Below, in pieces: positions 11,351 to 21,479 of a DNA stretch of 64,000 nt. The notes under the pieces are model-generated. The model worked only from the letters and a program-made list of their open reading frames with translations, did no database searches and was not told where the DNA came from. Within the stretch, counting starts at the first letter, position 1; each line of letters opens with the position of its first letter. This DNA is from Progne subis subis (taxonomy: Eukaryota; Chordata; Aves; Passeriformes; Hirundinidae), in assembly GCA_022316685.1 (NCBI GenBank), contig JAKJHU010000046.1, positions 3,695,001 to 3,759,000 on the forward strand, read 5' to 3'. The translations under genes and the position numbers were made by a program.

Positions 11351-12356
11351 CCAGCAGGGTGAATAGGGTGCGTGTGCGGTGGTGGTGGTGATGGAGGAGG
11401 GGGAGAGGGGGGCCTGGGGAGGAAGGCGAGCAGACAATTGATTTCTGCTCCTCTCTCTTCCTTAAAGGGCTCAGGTCTCCTTTGCAGAGGAGCCCTCGAC
11501 TCTCCGAGGGCTGCTCTGGGCTGTCACGGGGATGGAGGGTCATCAGGATGCCCTGCCAAGTGGTACTGGTGCCATGACTCTGCTGCCTCCTGCTCTGCAC
11601 CCAGTCACAGCATGGCCACTGAGCCAGTTCCCAGTGGGAGCCAGGCAGGGTGGAAGGAGCAGGAGACACCTAAAAAGTGTCTCTCCCCGGCCCTGGCACG
11701 CTTGGATGGCATCTTTGCAGGAAGGTTTAATTGAGGCGTTTTTTAAAATAGAATGTGAGCTGGATGTGCGCTGTGTCCAACTGGTAGGATGCCCTGTATA
11801 TCTGCTGGGACAGCACTAGGAGGGAGTGAGAGTGATGGTAGGAGCAGTGCCTGAAATGCCAGCCCTGATGGAAGAGATTGCACGGTAGGAACACATTTGT
11901 GATTACAGCAAGACCTGTAAGTTACATGAAGAGCTGCAGCCACAAATTAAAGACTCAGTGCCAAACATACAGAGCTGCTGGTGATACAGGCCCATCATCA
12001 CTGTCCCCACCTCAGCCTGGTATGACAGGACTTGGAATCACACATACCAGGGGTATCCTGGGGGCTGTGACAGCAGTAGTACGTCCGTTTTCCTATCATG
12101 GGCCTTAGACCATCTTGAACACTTGCTTTGTGAGTAGATTCCATCTCTGAACATCTTTCTGCCTCTCTTCATTCTGTACTTTTCTCCAGAAGGGGCAGGC
12201 GATTTCATGCAGGGAAACTGACTGATAAGTTGTATGGGCACCTGAGGACTGTAGTGATAAAATAAAGTCATATGTGTATCAGAACAGGATGAGTAGCAGA
12301 CTTCTAGTCAAAAAAGCACACATACCTTGCCATAACCTGGTTTTGGTTCTGCTGAA
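11351..12356. other. Non-coding stretch with purine-rich patch
   Basis: A (GGT)n and G-rich patch lies at 11379-11420, with several G-runs that could support quadruplex folding. The 120-codon plus frame at 11372-11734 starts inside it and has no recognisable product. The rest is ordinary single-copy DNA. Confidence 0.45.
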
Positions 12357-12393
12357 TTTTTTTTTTTTTTTTTAAATTTTTTTTTATTTTTTT
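12357..12393. repeat. Poly-T low-complexity tract
   Basis: A 17-base T run is followed by AAA, then T-runs of nine and seven broken by single bases. It could be the reverse complement of a retroposed poly-A tail, but no parent sequence is recognised next to it. Confidence 0.85.
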
Positions 12394-14099
12394 GCAGATC
12401 AAGAGGCTGGCTAAAAGAGGAACAGGGACCCACAGCTATCTTTTTGGTTAAACTCTCTTGTTCAAGGTGAAAAAGGATGCTTATTTTGGTGTCTGAGCTC
12501 TGTAAACATTGTCTAACAGCATCCAAACAAAATTAGAACTAAATCTCTCTCTGAGCCAACTGACAGAAGGGTTCTTCAGAATGTTTCAAAGGAAAAGGCA
12601 CCCACTATTTGCAGCAGGAAGGATACGGTGATTGGTGTAAAATTCCAGGTAGCAGCCATTTGCAGCTGATTTTTGTCCTCTCGTAAGCCCTCTGAAGCAC
12701 TAGAAGTCCATGCCCAGGATGAAACCAGTGCACCCACCTTTCAGATCCCAACACAGTCACATGAAGCCAGGCCTAATAATCTAGATTATTATCTACTGAA
12801 TGAGAGACATGAAATGTAAAATACAGGCCTTTGTGCAATCTAAAAGGAAGCTCCAATATGAACATTTCTAATGCCCTGCACAGTGTCCCACATCAGTTGA
12901 AGAGCATTGCCTTGCTGCCTCCCAAGTACCCAGTGCTTGCTCCACAGCAGAATTTATTATGACCCCCCTGAATCCAGATTCTCAAAGGTGCCCAGCAATT
13001 TGGAGTGCCAAACTTCAGACAGTTGAAGGAAATATCTTTTTGAGGTTAAGCGCATTTATAGTGGCTAATGGCTCAGGCCTGGGTTCCATTCCTGTTGTGA
13101 GGAAAGAAGACGAAGTGTCTGGGTTTGGTGGATGGACTTCAAAGGGTGAATGGAATATGCAGGACCACAGTGCACACCCCAGATTTCTTGGGAGCGTGCA
13201 GGAGGCGTCTTTGTGCAATGTCAAGGGATTGGTCTTTACTTTGAATATTTGTGTCTTTTGAGCAGGTGTTGTGCTTCCCTCTGCAAAGCAGCACTCCCTT
13301 GCGGCCTGGTGACAGCCCCCTTAATGCAGAAGACGCAGGTTGTATTCCCAGCCCTGTCAATCCTGTGCTCTCTGCTGCGTCCCTTCCACACCCGGGCACA
13401 TCTTGGCTGGTGAGCCTGCGAACTCTTTGGAGCTCTGCCTCAGATCCCTCCCTGTGCTCTCACTGACTGCTCGACACATTGGTTCCCAAGTGTGTGTCTC
13501 TTGCCTCCCTTCTGAGGCTGGTAGGGATGTTTGAGCAGGTCCTGACCCAGACCCTGTCAGGCTGCATCAACCCTTAATGCATTACCTGAAAACCAGCTGC
13601 TGGCACTACAGGTGTGCAGGGCATTGCAGAGGGTGTTCCTCTGCAAGAGCTGCCTTGAAACGCAGCGCCAATCACACCCCCTGGCCATCATGCCCACTCT
13701 GACGTGGGGATGCTGACTTGAATGAGGGGAGTGAGAGCCTTGCTTTTAACGTGGATTAAGGGGCTGTAAAATTTGCTGCCAGGTTTGGAGGTGCAAGGGA
13801 TCCCAGCCCAGACATGGCTGGTGCTCACGTGTGCGATTGCATCCTGAGCTATTTTCGTGCCAGCATAAGCCGTAACTCTCCCAGGTCAAAGTTGGCATGG
13901 GCAGAGGCAGTTAGCACTGGCAGCTGCTCCTGCTGCTTTGCCAGGGGAGAGGGTCATTTCTTTTCCCTTCCTCTTGCTAGTTTGGCAGCTGCCAGGCTGG
14001 TACAGAGCTCCCCTCTCCGTCAGAAGGATGTGGAGCCGGGCTGGAGCCCCCGGAAGCTGGCAACAGGCAATCAGGCAGCGGTGAGAGAGACTCTTATTA
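12394..14099. other. Unremarkable non-coding stretch
   Basis: Single-copy DNA of mixed composition. No repeat, exon or RNA gene is recognised. The 13000-13540 segment holds several overlapping frames in all phases, which argues against any being real. Confidence 0.5.
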
Positions 14100-14300
14100 A
14101 GGGTAACCCTGGCTCTGGCTGACAATTGCTGACATCGTCATATTTAGCACCCGCATGCAGCGAGCCTGAGAGACACTCACGCACTGGGTGAGCCAACTGC
14201 AAATTAATCGTCAGTTCATTACTGCTCTGCGCCTTTCATCCTGACAGCAGCCTTTCAAACGTGGATATAATTGGAAGGGTCCATGTGGCAGGAATTTGGT
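14100..14300. promoter_or_regulatory. Candidate conserved non-coding element
   Basis: Repeat-free block keeping CpGs (near 14134, 14153, 14160, 14180, 14207, 14230 and 14259). It has a TCATATTTAGC phrase near 14137, GCAAATTAATCGTCAG near 14200 and GGATATAATTGG near 14262. The co-occurrence of TAAT cores and retained CpG is typical of conserved developmental enhancers. No coding frame. Conservation not tested. Confidence 0.4.
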
Positions 14301-15639
14301 GAGGGCTGGGAAGGAGAGACCTCAGCTCCCCCTCTCCTTTCCTCTCTCTCCCTTTCTCAGCCTAAGTTCTGGGAAAAAACAGCAAGCTTAGGACAGGCTG
14401 ATGGGGGAAATTAATCTCTCCTTCCCATGTATCTTGCCCAGGCCACCTACACCTCTTGACATACGATGAGATCTTCGTACCAGGAGATCTGTTTGTGTCC
14501 AGGAGGTTCCCTCAAGCTATAATTACCCTCAGCTTGCAAGCAAAGTGTGCAGAGTAGTAGGGTTGCCTGTACTTGAATATGTGCATCATTGTTATTGCTG
14601 GTGGTGGGTATTTCTGCTATGGTTATAGAGGCCCAGTCTACACAGGCACAGTGGAAAGTGAATCTGCAGCCAGGAAGGTTTTATAGACAAGGGCCAAGGC
14701 TGAGGAGCAGAGTTTGGAGGCGGACTGGGGGGACAGAATTTACTTCCATCATCCTTGGCTATTCATTCTCTGAAAAAGGACACAAACCCTTGGATTTTAT
14801 TCATTATGGCACGGCACGGAACACCATTCTGTGCCTCAGTTTCCCTGATGGTCAGAGTGACGTGAATATGCTCGTCCTTGTGATGGGAACAGCCACTCGC
14901 AGGACACTGTGAAGTTATACCTGCTTCTCTAGAGTGCATGGCAGGAGGGGGCTGCTCTGTCGAAGCCACGGGGCATGAAACTACCCCAGGGGTGGATATC
15001 CATGGCACTAGGAGTGTGGCATGGGCTTGAGATTTTGTTTGGGTTTTTAATGATACAAGAAAATGGGATTAAAAGAAATTGTTGATGCAATCCATATGTC
15101 CTGTTTGCCACACTTGAAAACAAAGGGAAGGGGTTTCTCAAAACTCTGTTTTTTTAGTAGGAAGCCACGCTTGTGAAGTGATGGAGCTGGCTAGGGACAA
15201 TCAGAGAAAAAGGCTTTCTTTAGAAACCTCTTTAGAGAGAAACAACATTGGGGCACTTTGGGGAAATTGTTTCCCTCATTTTTTACAGCTTTTTGTTAGG
15301 TGATGGGCAGGCACTTTCCTGATGTTCTGGTGGGCCCATCCTCTCCAAGCTCCCTCTGCACAAGGGTCCAGTTCTGCCCTGAGGGGTGCAACAGCTGAGG
15401 GTCTAAGGAGGGGACCCAGTCTCAGAGATAGGCCGGGGCTCTGTGCTGACCAGGTGCCTACTGGAAAGGACATGGGAAGGGTTAAGGACTTCCAACAACC
15501 TGTTTTGTGACTTCCTGAGTTGTGTTAATTTGCTTCCCTCAATGGTCTAAAGGATGAGGCTGTGGTGCTTTTCTAGGAGACAGAGGGAGTCATGCCATGG
15601 GGACTCTGGCCCCCCTTCACTGTGTCCCCCCCTGCTCCT
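14301..15639. other. Non-coding stretch with possible MIR/L2 tail scrap
   Basis: Mostly unremarkable DNA. Near 14831-14860 the phrase CTGTGCCTCAGTTTCCCTGA matches the 3' portion shared by MIR and L2-tailed SINEs on the plus strand, but the flanks are too diverged for a confident element call. No gene is supported. Confidence 0.35.
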
Positions 15640-15866
15640 CCCGTACAAAAGTTATTGTCGTATTCGGTGGAGTCTCAGGTAGGCAGATGAATGGGAAATG
15701 TTCCTCTCCATTACTAGCTGCACTTGACTGGAGTCTCATTACATTACGATGGCGCTTTAGCAGGCGAATGGGCCTTGCGTCTGGGTTCCCAGCACCCCTC
15801 ATACCTCCCTGATAACGTAAATTACCCTCCGCCTCATTGCCTCAAATGATCAAACATCAAATTGCT

Positions 15867-15868
<2 letters not shown>
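15640..15868. promoter_or_regulatory. Candidate conserved non-coding element
   Basis: Repeat-free block with retained CpGs and phrases such as GTTATTGTCGTATTCGG near 15651, TCATTACATTACGATGGCG near 15738, GATAACGTAAATTACC near 15811 and TCAAATGATCAAACATC near 15842. It ends at the poly-A tract. Frames on both strands overlap here and are not coding-like. Regulatory function is inferred. Confidence 0.45.

Positions 15869-15869
<1 letters not shown>

Positions 15870-15897
<28 letters not shown>
15870..15897 (+). repeat. Poly-A tract (28 nt)
   Basis: An uninterrupted run of 28 A is followed by an A/G-rich stretch to about 15945. It separates two candidate conserved blocks. No retroposed parent sequence is recognised upstream, so a simple-repeat expansion is more likely than a retrocopy tail. 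Confidence 0.95.
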
Positions 15898-15899
<2 letters not shown>

Positions 15900-15949
15900 A
15901 AAAAAGAGAGGAAAAAAGAGAGAGAGGAGGGAAAGGAGGAAAGCTGAAC

Positions 15950-16135
15950 GGAACCATGGGTTGAATCTAGATGGTTTGTCAGTAACAAGCGACGAGTCAG
16001 CGGCTCTTAAACACTTGCTAAAGATGAATCCATTGAAGGTTCTGAGCATGGTAATTTTGCTGACGATAGGCACACCTGCAAAAGCCAAACAATGCTTTAT
16101 AATTCCAAATTACACCAGCCAAGACTTAGTACTTC
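15950..16135. promoter_or_regulatory. Candidate conserved non-coding element
   Basis: Repeat-free AT-rich block after the A/G-rich tract. It contains CAAGCGACGAGTCAGCGGC (three CpGs), CATGGTAATTTTGC near 16047 and CTTTATAATTCCAAATTAC near 16095. It is probably the continuation of the block before the poly-A tract. Regulatory role inferred. Confidence 0.4.
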
Positions 16136-16469
16136 ATCCGTTTGATCCAGGGAGGGGGGACCCACACTTAACCTGCCTTTCTCCATCAAGAGGCTTCAGC
16201 AAATTCTGAGAGATACAGAGAGGCAGAAATATGCACACAGTACAGATTTGTTGTTGGTTCTGTGGTTGAACAATGTGCCAAATCCTCTGACCCCCTTTTA
16301 TCCCTTGCTTCCTGGCCCCTGACAAATTTTCCAAGCCAGAAGAATAGGTCCAGGATGAACAAAACAAGGAAGAGGGGAAAAAGAGAGGGAGAGGCATTGG
16401 GAGGGGAGGGAACAGAGCAGGTACACGCAGGGCTGGTCGACTCCGTGCAGAAAAATATGGATCTCGGCG
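16136..16469. other. Unremarkable non-coding spacer
   Basis: Purine-rich and mixed DNA between two AT-rich blocks, with no repeat or gene recognised. The 152-codon frame 16262-16720 starts here but has no family likeness. Confidence 0.45.
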
Positions 16470-16735
16470 GGGTAACGAGGCGCAGTGGAAAGAGGCAGGC
16501 TATACGTCTTTTCTCAGTATTTAAACGTGTGCTTAATATGGCGCTCAGTGGAATGGTTAATCTGCTAATGCTGGTAGTGTTTGCTGTAGTACTCACAGAA
16601 ATGTTTACTGCAGTATTTCATGGGGATTGTGTTCTGGATGGCACAAAAGGAGGAACCGCTCTAGCGTACCGGGAGAATGTTCATTGCAAAATATACTGGA
16701 ATATTAAGAGGTTTATTTAGTGGCGTACTTAGTAT
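16470..16735. promoter_or_regulatory. Candidate conserved non-coding element
   Basis: Repeat-free block with isolated CpGs (near 16504, 16525, 16541, 16657, 16665, 16670 and 16724) in AT-rich surroundings. It has repeated TAAT cores (GCTTAATATGG, GGTTAATCTGCTAATGC) and a GTATTTAAACG phrase. The plus frame through it translates to an apparently hydrophobic stretch, but TAATG and TTTGCTGTAGT are better read as DNA motifs than as codons. Regulatory function is inferred. Confidence 0.4.
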
Positions 16736-16845
16736 AATATGAAAAGAGTTAAGTACAGAATGTTTTATTAATATTTTTGGGGTGTGGATGAATTTCATCT
16801 CTCAGGAAGGTTATGGAGAAGCAATTCCAGCAAAGGCTAGTTTTA
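16736..16845. other. Short AT-rich spacer
   Basis: AT-rich DNA between the candidate element and an old repeat pair. Nothing specific is recognised. Confidence 0.4.
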
Positions 16846-16921
16846 TTCATAGATTTATAGATCTTAAGACCATAAAGGATTCTTGGATCAGCTAATCTGA
16901 CCTTCTGTATAACACAGGTAT
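16846..16921 (-). mobile_element. Ancient CR1/L3-like LINE 3' end
   Basis: The phrases TTCATAGATTTATAGATC, a degraded 'AAGACCATAAAGGATTCTTG', GATCAGCTAATCTGACCTTC and TGTATAACACAGG, in that order, match the minus-strand 3' end of the old CR1-type LINEs abundant in turtles and crocodilians, where the same phrases read CATAGATT, GCCAGAAGGGACCA, TAGTCTGACCTCC and TGTATAACACAGG. It is far more diverged than the avian CR1 copies and so is probably a pre-avian insertion. No coding sequence remains. Confidence 0.7.
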
Positions 16922-16938
16922 ATACAGCGTGGACATAC

Positions 16939-17092
16939 CTCCTGATTCAGCAAAGCACTTTAAGCACTTGCTTAAATTTAAGTATTTCAGTTGTCCCATG
17001 GAAGGCAGAGAAAATAACCCTATTGAATCAATGGGACTATTCATGCTCTTAATGGGAAGTGGGTGTTTAGACATTTGCTGAATTTGGACCAC
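16939..17092. mobile_element. Ancient palindromic non-autonomous DNA element
   Basis: The left end TCCTGATTCAGCAAAGCACT (near 16940) is mirrored by the right end ACATTTGCTGAATTTGGACC (17071-17090) in inverted orientation. An inner pair, TTGTCCCAT (16991-16999) and ATGGGACTAT (17031-17040), is also inverted. So the whole element is an imperfect palindrome with nested arms, including AAGCACTTGCTTAAATTTAAG in the left arm. I recognise the same pattern as a dispersed old amniote repeat but do not know its library name. There is no transposase. It sits 17 bp from the old CR1/L3-like fragment. Confidence 0.6.
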
Positions 17093-18776
17093 AAGAAGAT
17101 AATGCAGCTAAATGAGTAATTCACAGCCACCCATTTATTCAACTGCTTATGCTTTCTTTTCTGCTTGTGGATTGCTCTGGAGCCAATCGCCATTTCCTGC
17201 AATGTATTCATTGTTTGAAGTCATTCACTGAATAATTTCAGTGAAAACTCTTTCTTGATAGCTTGCTCATAAACAGTTCATTGTGAATAGAGGAATATAT
17301 GCACATACATTTTAAGAATGTGTGAGTGCCTGCACTTGTGTGTGTTTGCCTTAAATATGTGAACACCCATGAATGTATGTGCACAAATGCAGAGTTAGGA
17401 TCTTCAGCTACAATAAAAGACACAGTTCCCTGACACTGGTGAGGCTGCACTGACTCTGACCACTTCCCAGTTTCAAGTTCCCTTTGTTTTGAGTGGATCT
17501 GTAACTGTTTCTGACCCCTGGCTGCAGGCAGTGAATCTTGAGGTCCAATTTCCAATGCAAATATTTACCCAGGGAATTTTTTAGATGTGTTGTTGTGATT
17601 TTTCTCCTCTGGATATTCATGACACTCTGGTTTGCAACACATCCCTCACCATAAAGTGATTTGCTGGGAATTTTACAGAAAGTGAAATGGAAGAAGGAAC
17701 AAATTAGTTATAGTGAACTCAGCAAATTCTAACTAACCAGAGCCTATGCCAGGCGCTTCATTCCTTCTATTTGCTCAACTTGTCATTAATCAGTTTGGAA
17801 TTATTTTGAATGCACTGCATAGGGATTTTCCAAATCAGCCAGGGCATATCTTCTTCAAACAAGTGTGTTTGCAAACTGCTTGTGGCGTAGAATCTGTCAA
17901 TTAAGTGACATGGCATGTTTTAAACTGAAGAGCAGGTACTATGAATGAGCCTGGAAGCTTCATCGGTGGAATTGTGTTTGTGCAGTGGCCAGCTCAAGTT
18001 CTCATGCAGACCTTACTGTGCATTATGCATTACAACATGGGAATAATTTGTTTCTGGTATGGGATGCCAAAAAGTCTCAGCGCTTTTTAGGATCCACTTA
18101 CATTTTCAGAAAAGCAAAGGAATTACCATGATATTTAGGAGTATGAATGACTATAAATTAAGAACTGAACTTGTCATTTCCTGCATCCAGTTTATTTTTT
18201 CTTTTTTATATTCCCCTGGGCGCCAGAGAGGCTTGTGATGGAGGCTAGATGTGAGCTGGACAGTGGCAGCACTGGGACAGTTCATCTGAGTTGTGGTTGA
18301 TATGTGTGAGATAAAGGAGAGTTTGAGATTTTCCAGCAATGACATGGAGAGCAGGGACACCGAAGACACTGTAGGTCACGTGCTGGTGATGCTGCAGAGC
18401 TGATTGGATATTCCACATTCTCCTTTTGGGCTCCCACCAGCTGTGCCATCTGAAATTGCTACTGAATGCCCCTATCATTCATTTTCTTTCATTTGTCCAA
18501 CTGAAAATTAAGAGAGCTTTGGTTTCCCCCTGGTTAAACTAAGGTGGAAGTTTTTCTAGATATTCCAGTAAAACAGAAGGACACAAATTTTTCCAGCCTC
18601 AATGAGATGTGTTTTTACAGACAGCCGCTGTCCTTTCTAGAAAAACAGTTGTGTTTCACAATGGGAAGTTATTTCAACACAAAAAAATCAATTATAATGA
18701 TTCCTTTTCCAAAATATAAACCAAAATATTATGACTTTTCAAAATTACCTCTTCATTTTCTATTTTTCCCTTGCAG
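17093..18776. other. AT-rich non-coding stretch
   Basis: A GT-rich patch occurs at about 17313-17385. An octamer ATGCAAAT lies at 17555-17562. The 18480-18770 segment is AT-rich with recurring TTTTCCA and AAAATAT phrases and may be a decayed repeat I cannot name. No gene is supported, though 18544-18786 is an 80-codon plus frame of no recognised family. Confidence 0.4.
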
Positions 18777-19240
18777 GGAAAGATAGAAGGAATTATTCCC
18801 TTGATTGGCCAAATTCAGCAAGAGCTGGAACAGCCTGAGTCAGCTAAAAACTCAATTCAATCTCCAGATAACTTTCATTTGGTGAAGTAAAAAGAGAACC
18901 AGCAAGTTCGGATGTTGCTTTCCAAAAAAAGTTTGGTTGATACGGCTGTATCTGAGGCGTCTTTAAAACAGTGCGTGCATCCTTCTGCCAATATTTGCAT
19001 AGCATTCAAAACAACAGGGAGCATTTGGAGCTCATTTAATACTGAGGGAATAGGTTGCAAGCCTGGGAGGGAGGGATGGCATTTGTATGGGCCCTGGCAG
19101 AGGTTTATTTACGCTGTGGCTCAGTTGTAGCCCAGTCTGCCTCTGTCAATGTAGTTCTCTTTTTAATGAAGAGTTTACCACTTGTACATGCAAAGAGACA
19201 TTTAGGTGTTACTTCTGTTTGCCAATAAAGACTGTCCATT
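18777..19240 (+). other. Weak candidate 3' terminal exon or transcript end
   Basis: A good splice-acceptor context (pyrimidine-rich CTATTTTTCCCTTGCAG, ending 18776) is followed by a 37-codon open phase ending in TAA at 18888-18890. An AATAAA polyadenylation signal lies at 19224-19229 and T/G-rich DNA follows. The short peptide is glutamine- and leucine-containing and not recognised. Each signal is common by chance, and 37 open codons are not significant. The same interval also holds AT-rich candidate regulatory DNA at 18940-19060 with an ATTTGCAT octamer at 18993-19000. I regard the exon reading as possible but unproven. Confidence 0.15.
18940..19060. promoter_or_regulatory. Candidate conserved non-coding element with octamer
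   Basis: Repeat-free AT-rich block with CpGs near 18943, 18958 and 18974. It has CTTTAAAACAG near 18961, an octamer ATTTGCAT at 18993-19000 and GCTCATTTAATACTGAGG near 19030. Regulatory function is inferred from the motif mix. Confidence 0.35.
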
Positions 19241-19763
19241 AGCTATCTTAATCCTCTGTCTGTCTTAACAGGCTGAATCACAAAAACAAAACCTAGGAAA
19301 AAAAAGAAAGACCATCAAAAATACTGTTGTAAATGAAAGAAATCCCCTTCTCCTTTTTCTTTTTGGTTTCAGATTGAAATATCTTGTTTTATTCAAGCTT
19401 CTCCTTATGAAAGTTGATGTATTTTTTACTGAAAAAATGGAAACTGGTGGCAGAGAATTTGCAAAAGGAATAATGCCACAGACTGCTTACAATATTTTGC
19501 ACAGAAATTAAAACAGTTCCAGGAGCAATTCTGAGCTGAGCTTTCAGCAGGTACAGAAATAAGTGGGACTAGTTTTTGCTTATGCTACTCATGAACTTTC
19601 CAACATTATTTTGGATGAAATGCAAAATCAAATCCTGCAAGATGTGATCATTTAGGGTACTGTGGCATATTTTGAAACAGTAGGACTGTTAGCCCCAGCA
19701 TTTTGGCCAAATTCCAGCCTGGATAATTGCATTCTGCCGGCCTATATTCAAGCCTGCAGTTTG

Positions 19764-19767
<4 letters not shown>
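19241..19767. other. AT-rich non-coding stretch
   Basis: No gene or confident repeat. The last 90 bases before the poly-A tract (19680-19767) have a distinctive non-random look, with ATTTTGGCCAAATTCCAGCC and TAATTGCATTCTGCCGGCC phrases, and could be an old dispersed repeat or a conserved segment; I cannot decide which. Confidence 0.35.
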
Positions 19768-19835
<68 letters not shown>

Positions 19836-19897
19836 AAACCAAAAATGAACACCCCCCCCTCCCCCCCCCCCCCAAAAAAAAAAAAAAAGGGGGGGGG
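19768..19897 (+). repeat. Homopolymer block: poly-A, poly-C, poly-A, poly-G
   Basis: An uninterrupted run of 65 A (19768-19832) is followed by an 18-base A-rich bridge and then, from 19852, by 8 C, one T, 13 C, 15 A and 9 G with no bases between them. It explains the poly-K/poly-F frames on both strands here. Consecutive pure runs of three bases are unusual in natural DNA and may partly reflect sequencing or assembly error, although slippage-prone expansion is also possible. Confidence 0.95.
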
Positions 19898-20339
19898 TAT
19901 CATTTCTCCACGAAGTCCTGCTGTGTGATGACCAATGCTTTTCCACCCTAGAAGCAGCTGCATTTTGGGAAACATTGCCTATGTCATCCTACTTCTATTG
20001 CCCATTGGATAAAAACTGCTGTGGAGATGACCAGCCCCATCGTGGGAATAAAGCAGCAGAGCTGACCAGGATGGAGCTGTGGTGCTTTATGCCAGTCCTG
20101 TCATAACTGCACAACCTTCACTCCCCAAAGCCCCGAGCCCTGTGTAAGGGCTGGGTCCCCTGTGATCTACTGCGCTCTTTGTCCTTGCAGCAGCCATCAG
20201 CTGGGGGTACTGGGAGGATGCACAGCGAGAGGAGAGGGCAGGCTGGCATCGGATGGGAAGAGAAGGACTCACCAGCGGGCTTGACCCGTGTCTGTAATTT
20301 GTAAACAGCATTTTTACACCAGATCAATGCTTTCCTCAG
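19898..20339. other. Unremarkable non-coding stretch
   Basis: Single-copy DNA of mixed composition. No repeat or gene recognised. Confidence 0.45.
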
Positions 20340-20505
20340 CATTTTAATGCACCCCATTGGTGTCCTTAAACTCTAATGATGCAGTCTGTGAGAAGCTGCC
20401 ATTTATTACCCACAGATGGGGTGATAATTATTGACAAGATTGTAACTAATAATTAAACCCATTTGCTCCTTTAAACAAGTTGGTGTGAATTATTTGCAGG
20501 GAGTT
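20340..20505. promoter_or_regulatory. Candidate conserved non-coding element
   Basis: Compact AT-rich, repeat-free block rich in homeodomain cores: ATTTTAATGCACCCCATTGG at its start, CTCTAATGATGC near 20371, GGTGATAATTATTGAC near 20420 and ACTAATAATTAAACCC near 20445. Its boundaries against GC-rich DNA after 20505 are sharp. No coding frame crosses it. Regulatory function is inferred. Confidence 0.45.
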
Positions 20506-21479
20506 CTGTAGCAGGCCTGTGGTCACTCCCGCCACGCGTGGGGTGATGCTGCCCAGGCGCAGTGGCAGGAGCAGGGAAGGCTGCTCGCAAAGCTGGGCTG
20601 CTCAAACCTCTGGCGGGAGTCCTTCCTCTCACCTTCCGCAGTGCCTGTGCCCCCGGCTGTGCTAGTGAGAGGTGTGTGAGCACCACCGTGCTGCTCCCAG
20701 TCTCCAGGGCTGTGCCCTCTGAATCCCAGCTCCTTCCAGGGCTAACACTGGGTCTGCTCGAGGGACTTGGGCCGAACATGGAGCCACGATGGAAACATGT
20801 ACCCATGAGAACTTTTCTGATGGTTTGTCTTTCTCTTCCTGAACATCTTTAGCCTGTACCATCTGCAAGCTGAAGATCAATAGTCACACATTGCCTGTTG
20901 TTAGGTTTATTATTCCTCAGGTCAAAATCCCATCCCCATCCCAAAGCAAGAATGCTGGAAGAGAAGGATAATTTCTCTATGCTTTTGTTCCTTGGATGAA
21001 CTGAGATTAAAAAAGAACTGTTTAACCCTCTGTAGTACGGTGTGGTGTTCCCACGGTGCTGAGGACTTGCAGCACCAGCTGCTGCCCAGCATCCATGGTG
21101 GGGTGGTGAGCACATGCAAAGGAGTGAGCTGGGGGCTCCCATGGGAACATGCGGGGGGACAAGTGCTGCCTGGGGTACTGGCCAGAGGAAAAGGTGAGCA
21201 GTCCTCCTCTGCAAACCCAGGCATGGCAGATATGGGCAGAAGACAGCCCGTGCTGGCCAGTGGGGACAAGGCAGGGTGAGCAGAGAGCAGCTCTTGCAGC
21301 ACCACATTGTTGGGAAGGCAGCCTGGGGGAGCTGCCTTCCCCTGGTGTACATTTAGAGGGAGGGTGTAAATCTAATCTCAGTGCTAGGGTCCATTAGCAT
21401 TAGAGGGGAGTACTGTCTATGCATTCATTCCCTGCTCTCACCTCTGGATGACAGAGTACCCCCCTCGGTTGTCTGCTTT
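20506..21479. other. GC-rich non-coding stretch with overlapping frames
   Basis: GC-rich DNA with frames up to 167 codons on the minus strand (20849-21352) and others overlapping on both strands. No domain or family is recognised, and the frames are mutually incompatible. 21365-21430 has a GTCCATTAGCATTAGAGGGG phrase that may belong to the candidate element downstream. Confidence 0.4.

Noticed and set aside
16262..16720. 152-codon frame with a hydrophobic stretch (MVNLLMLVVFAVVL)
   Set aside because: The hydrophobic part comes from TTAATCTGCTAATGC-type enhancer-like DNA; there is no start context, no family and no homologue that I recognise.
19768..19832. Poly-A run as the tail of a processed pseudogene
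   Set aside because: No mRNA-like open frame or polyadenylation signal is recognisable just upstream; left open as a test in the findings.
19648..19975. Poly-lysine and poly-phenylalanine frames
   Set aside because: Translations of the homopolymer block, not genes.
20849..21352. 167-codon minus-strand frame in GC-rich DNA
   Set aside because: Overlaps other frames on both strands and has no recognisable domain.
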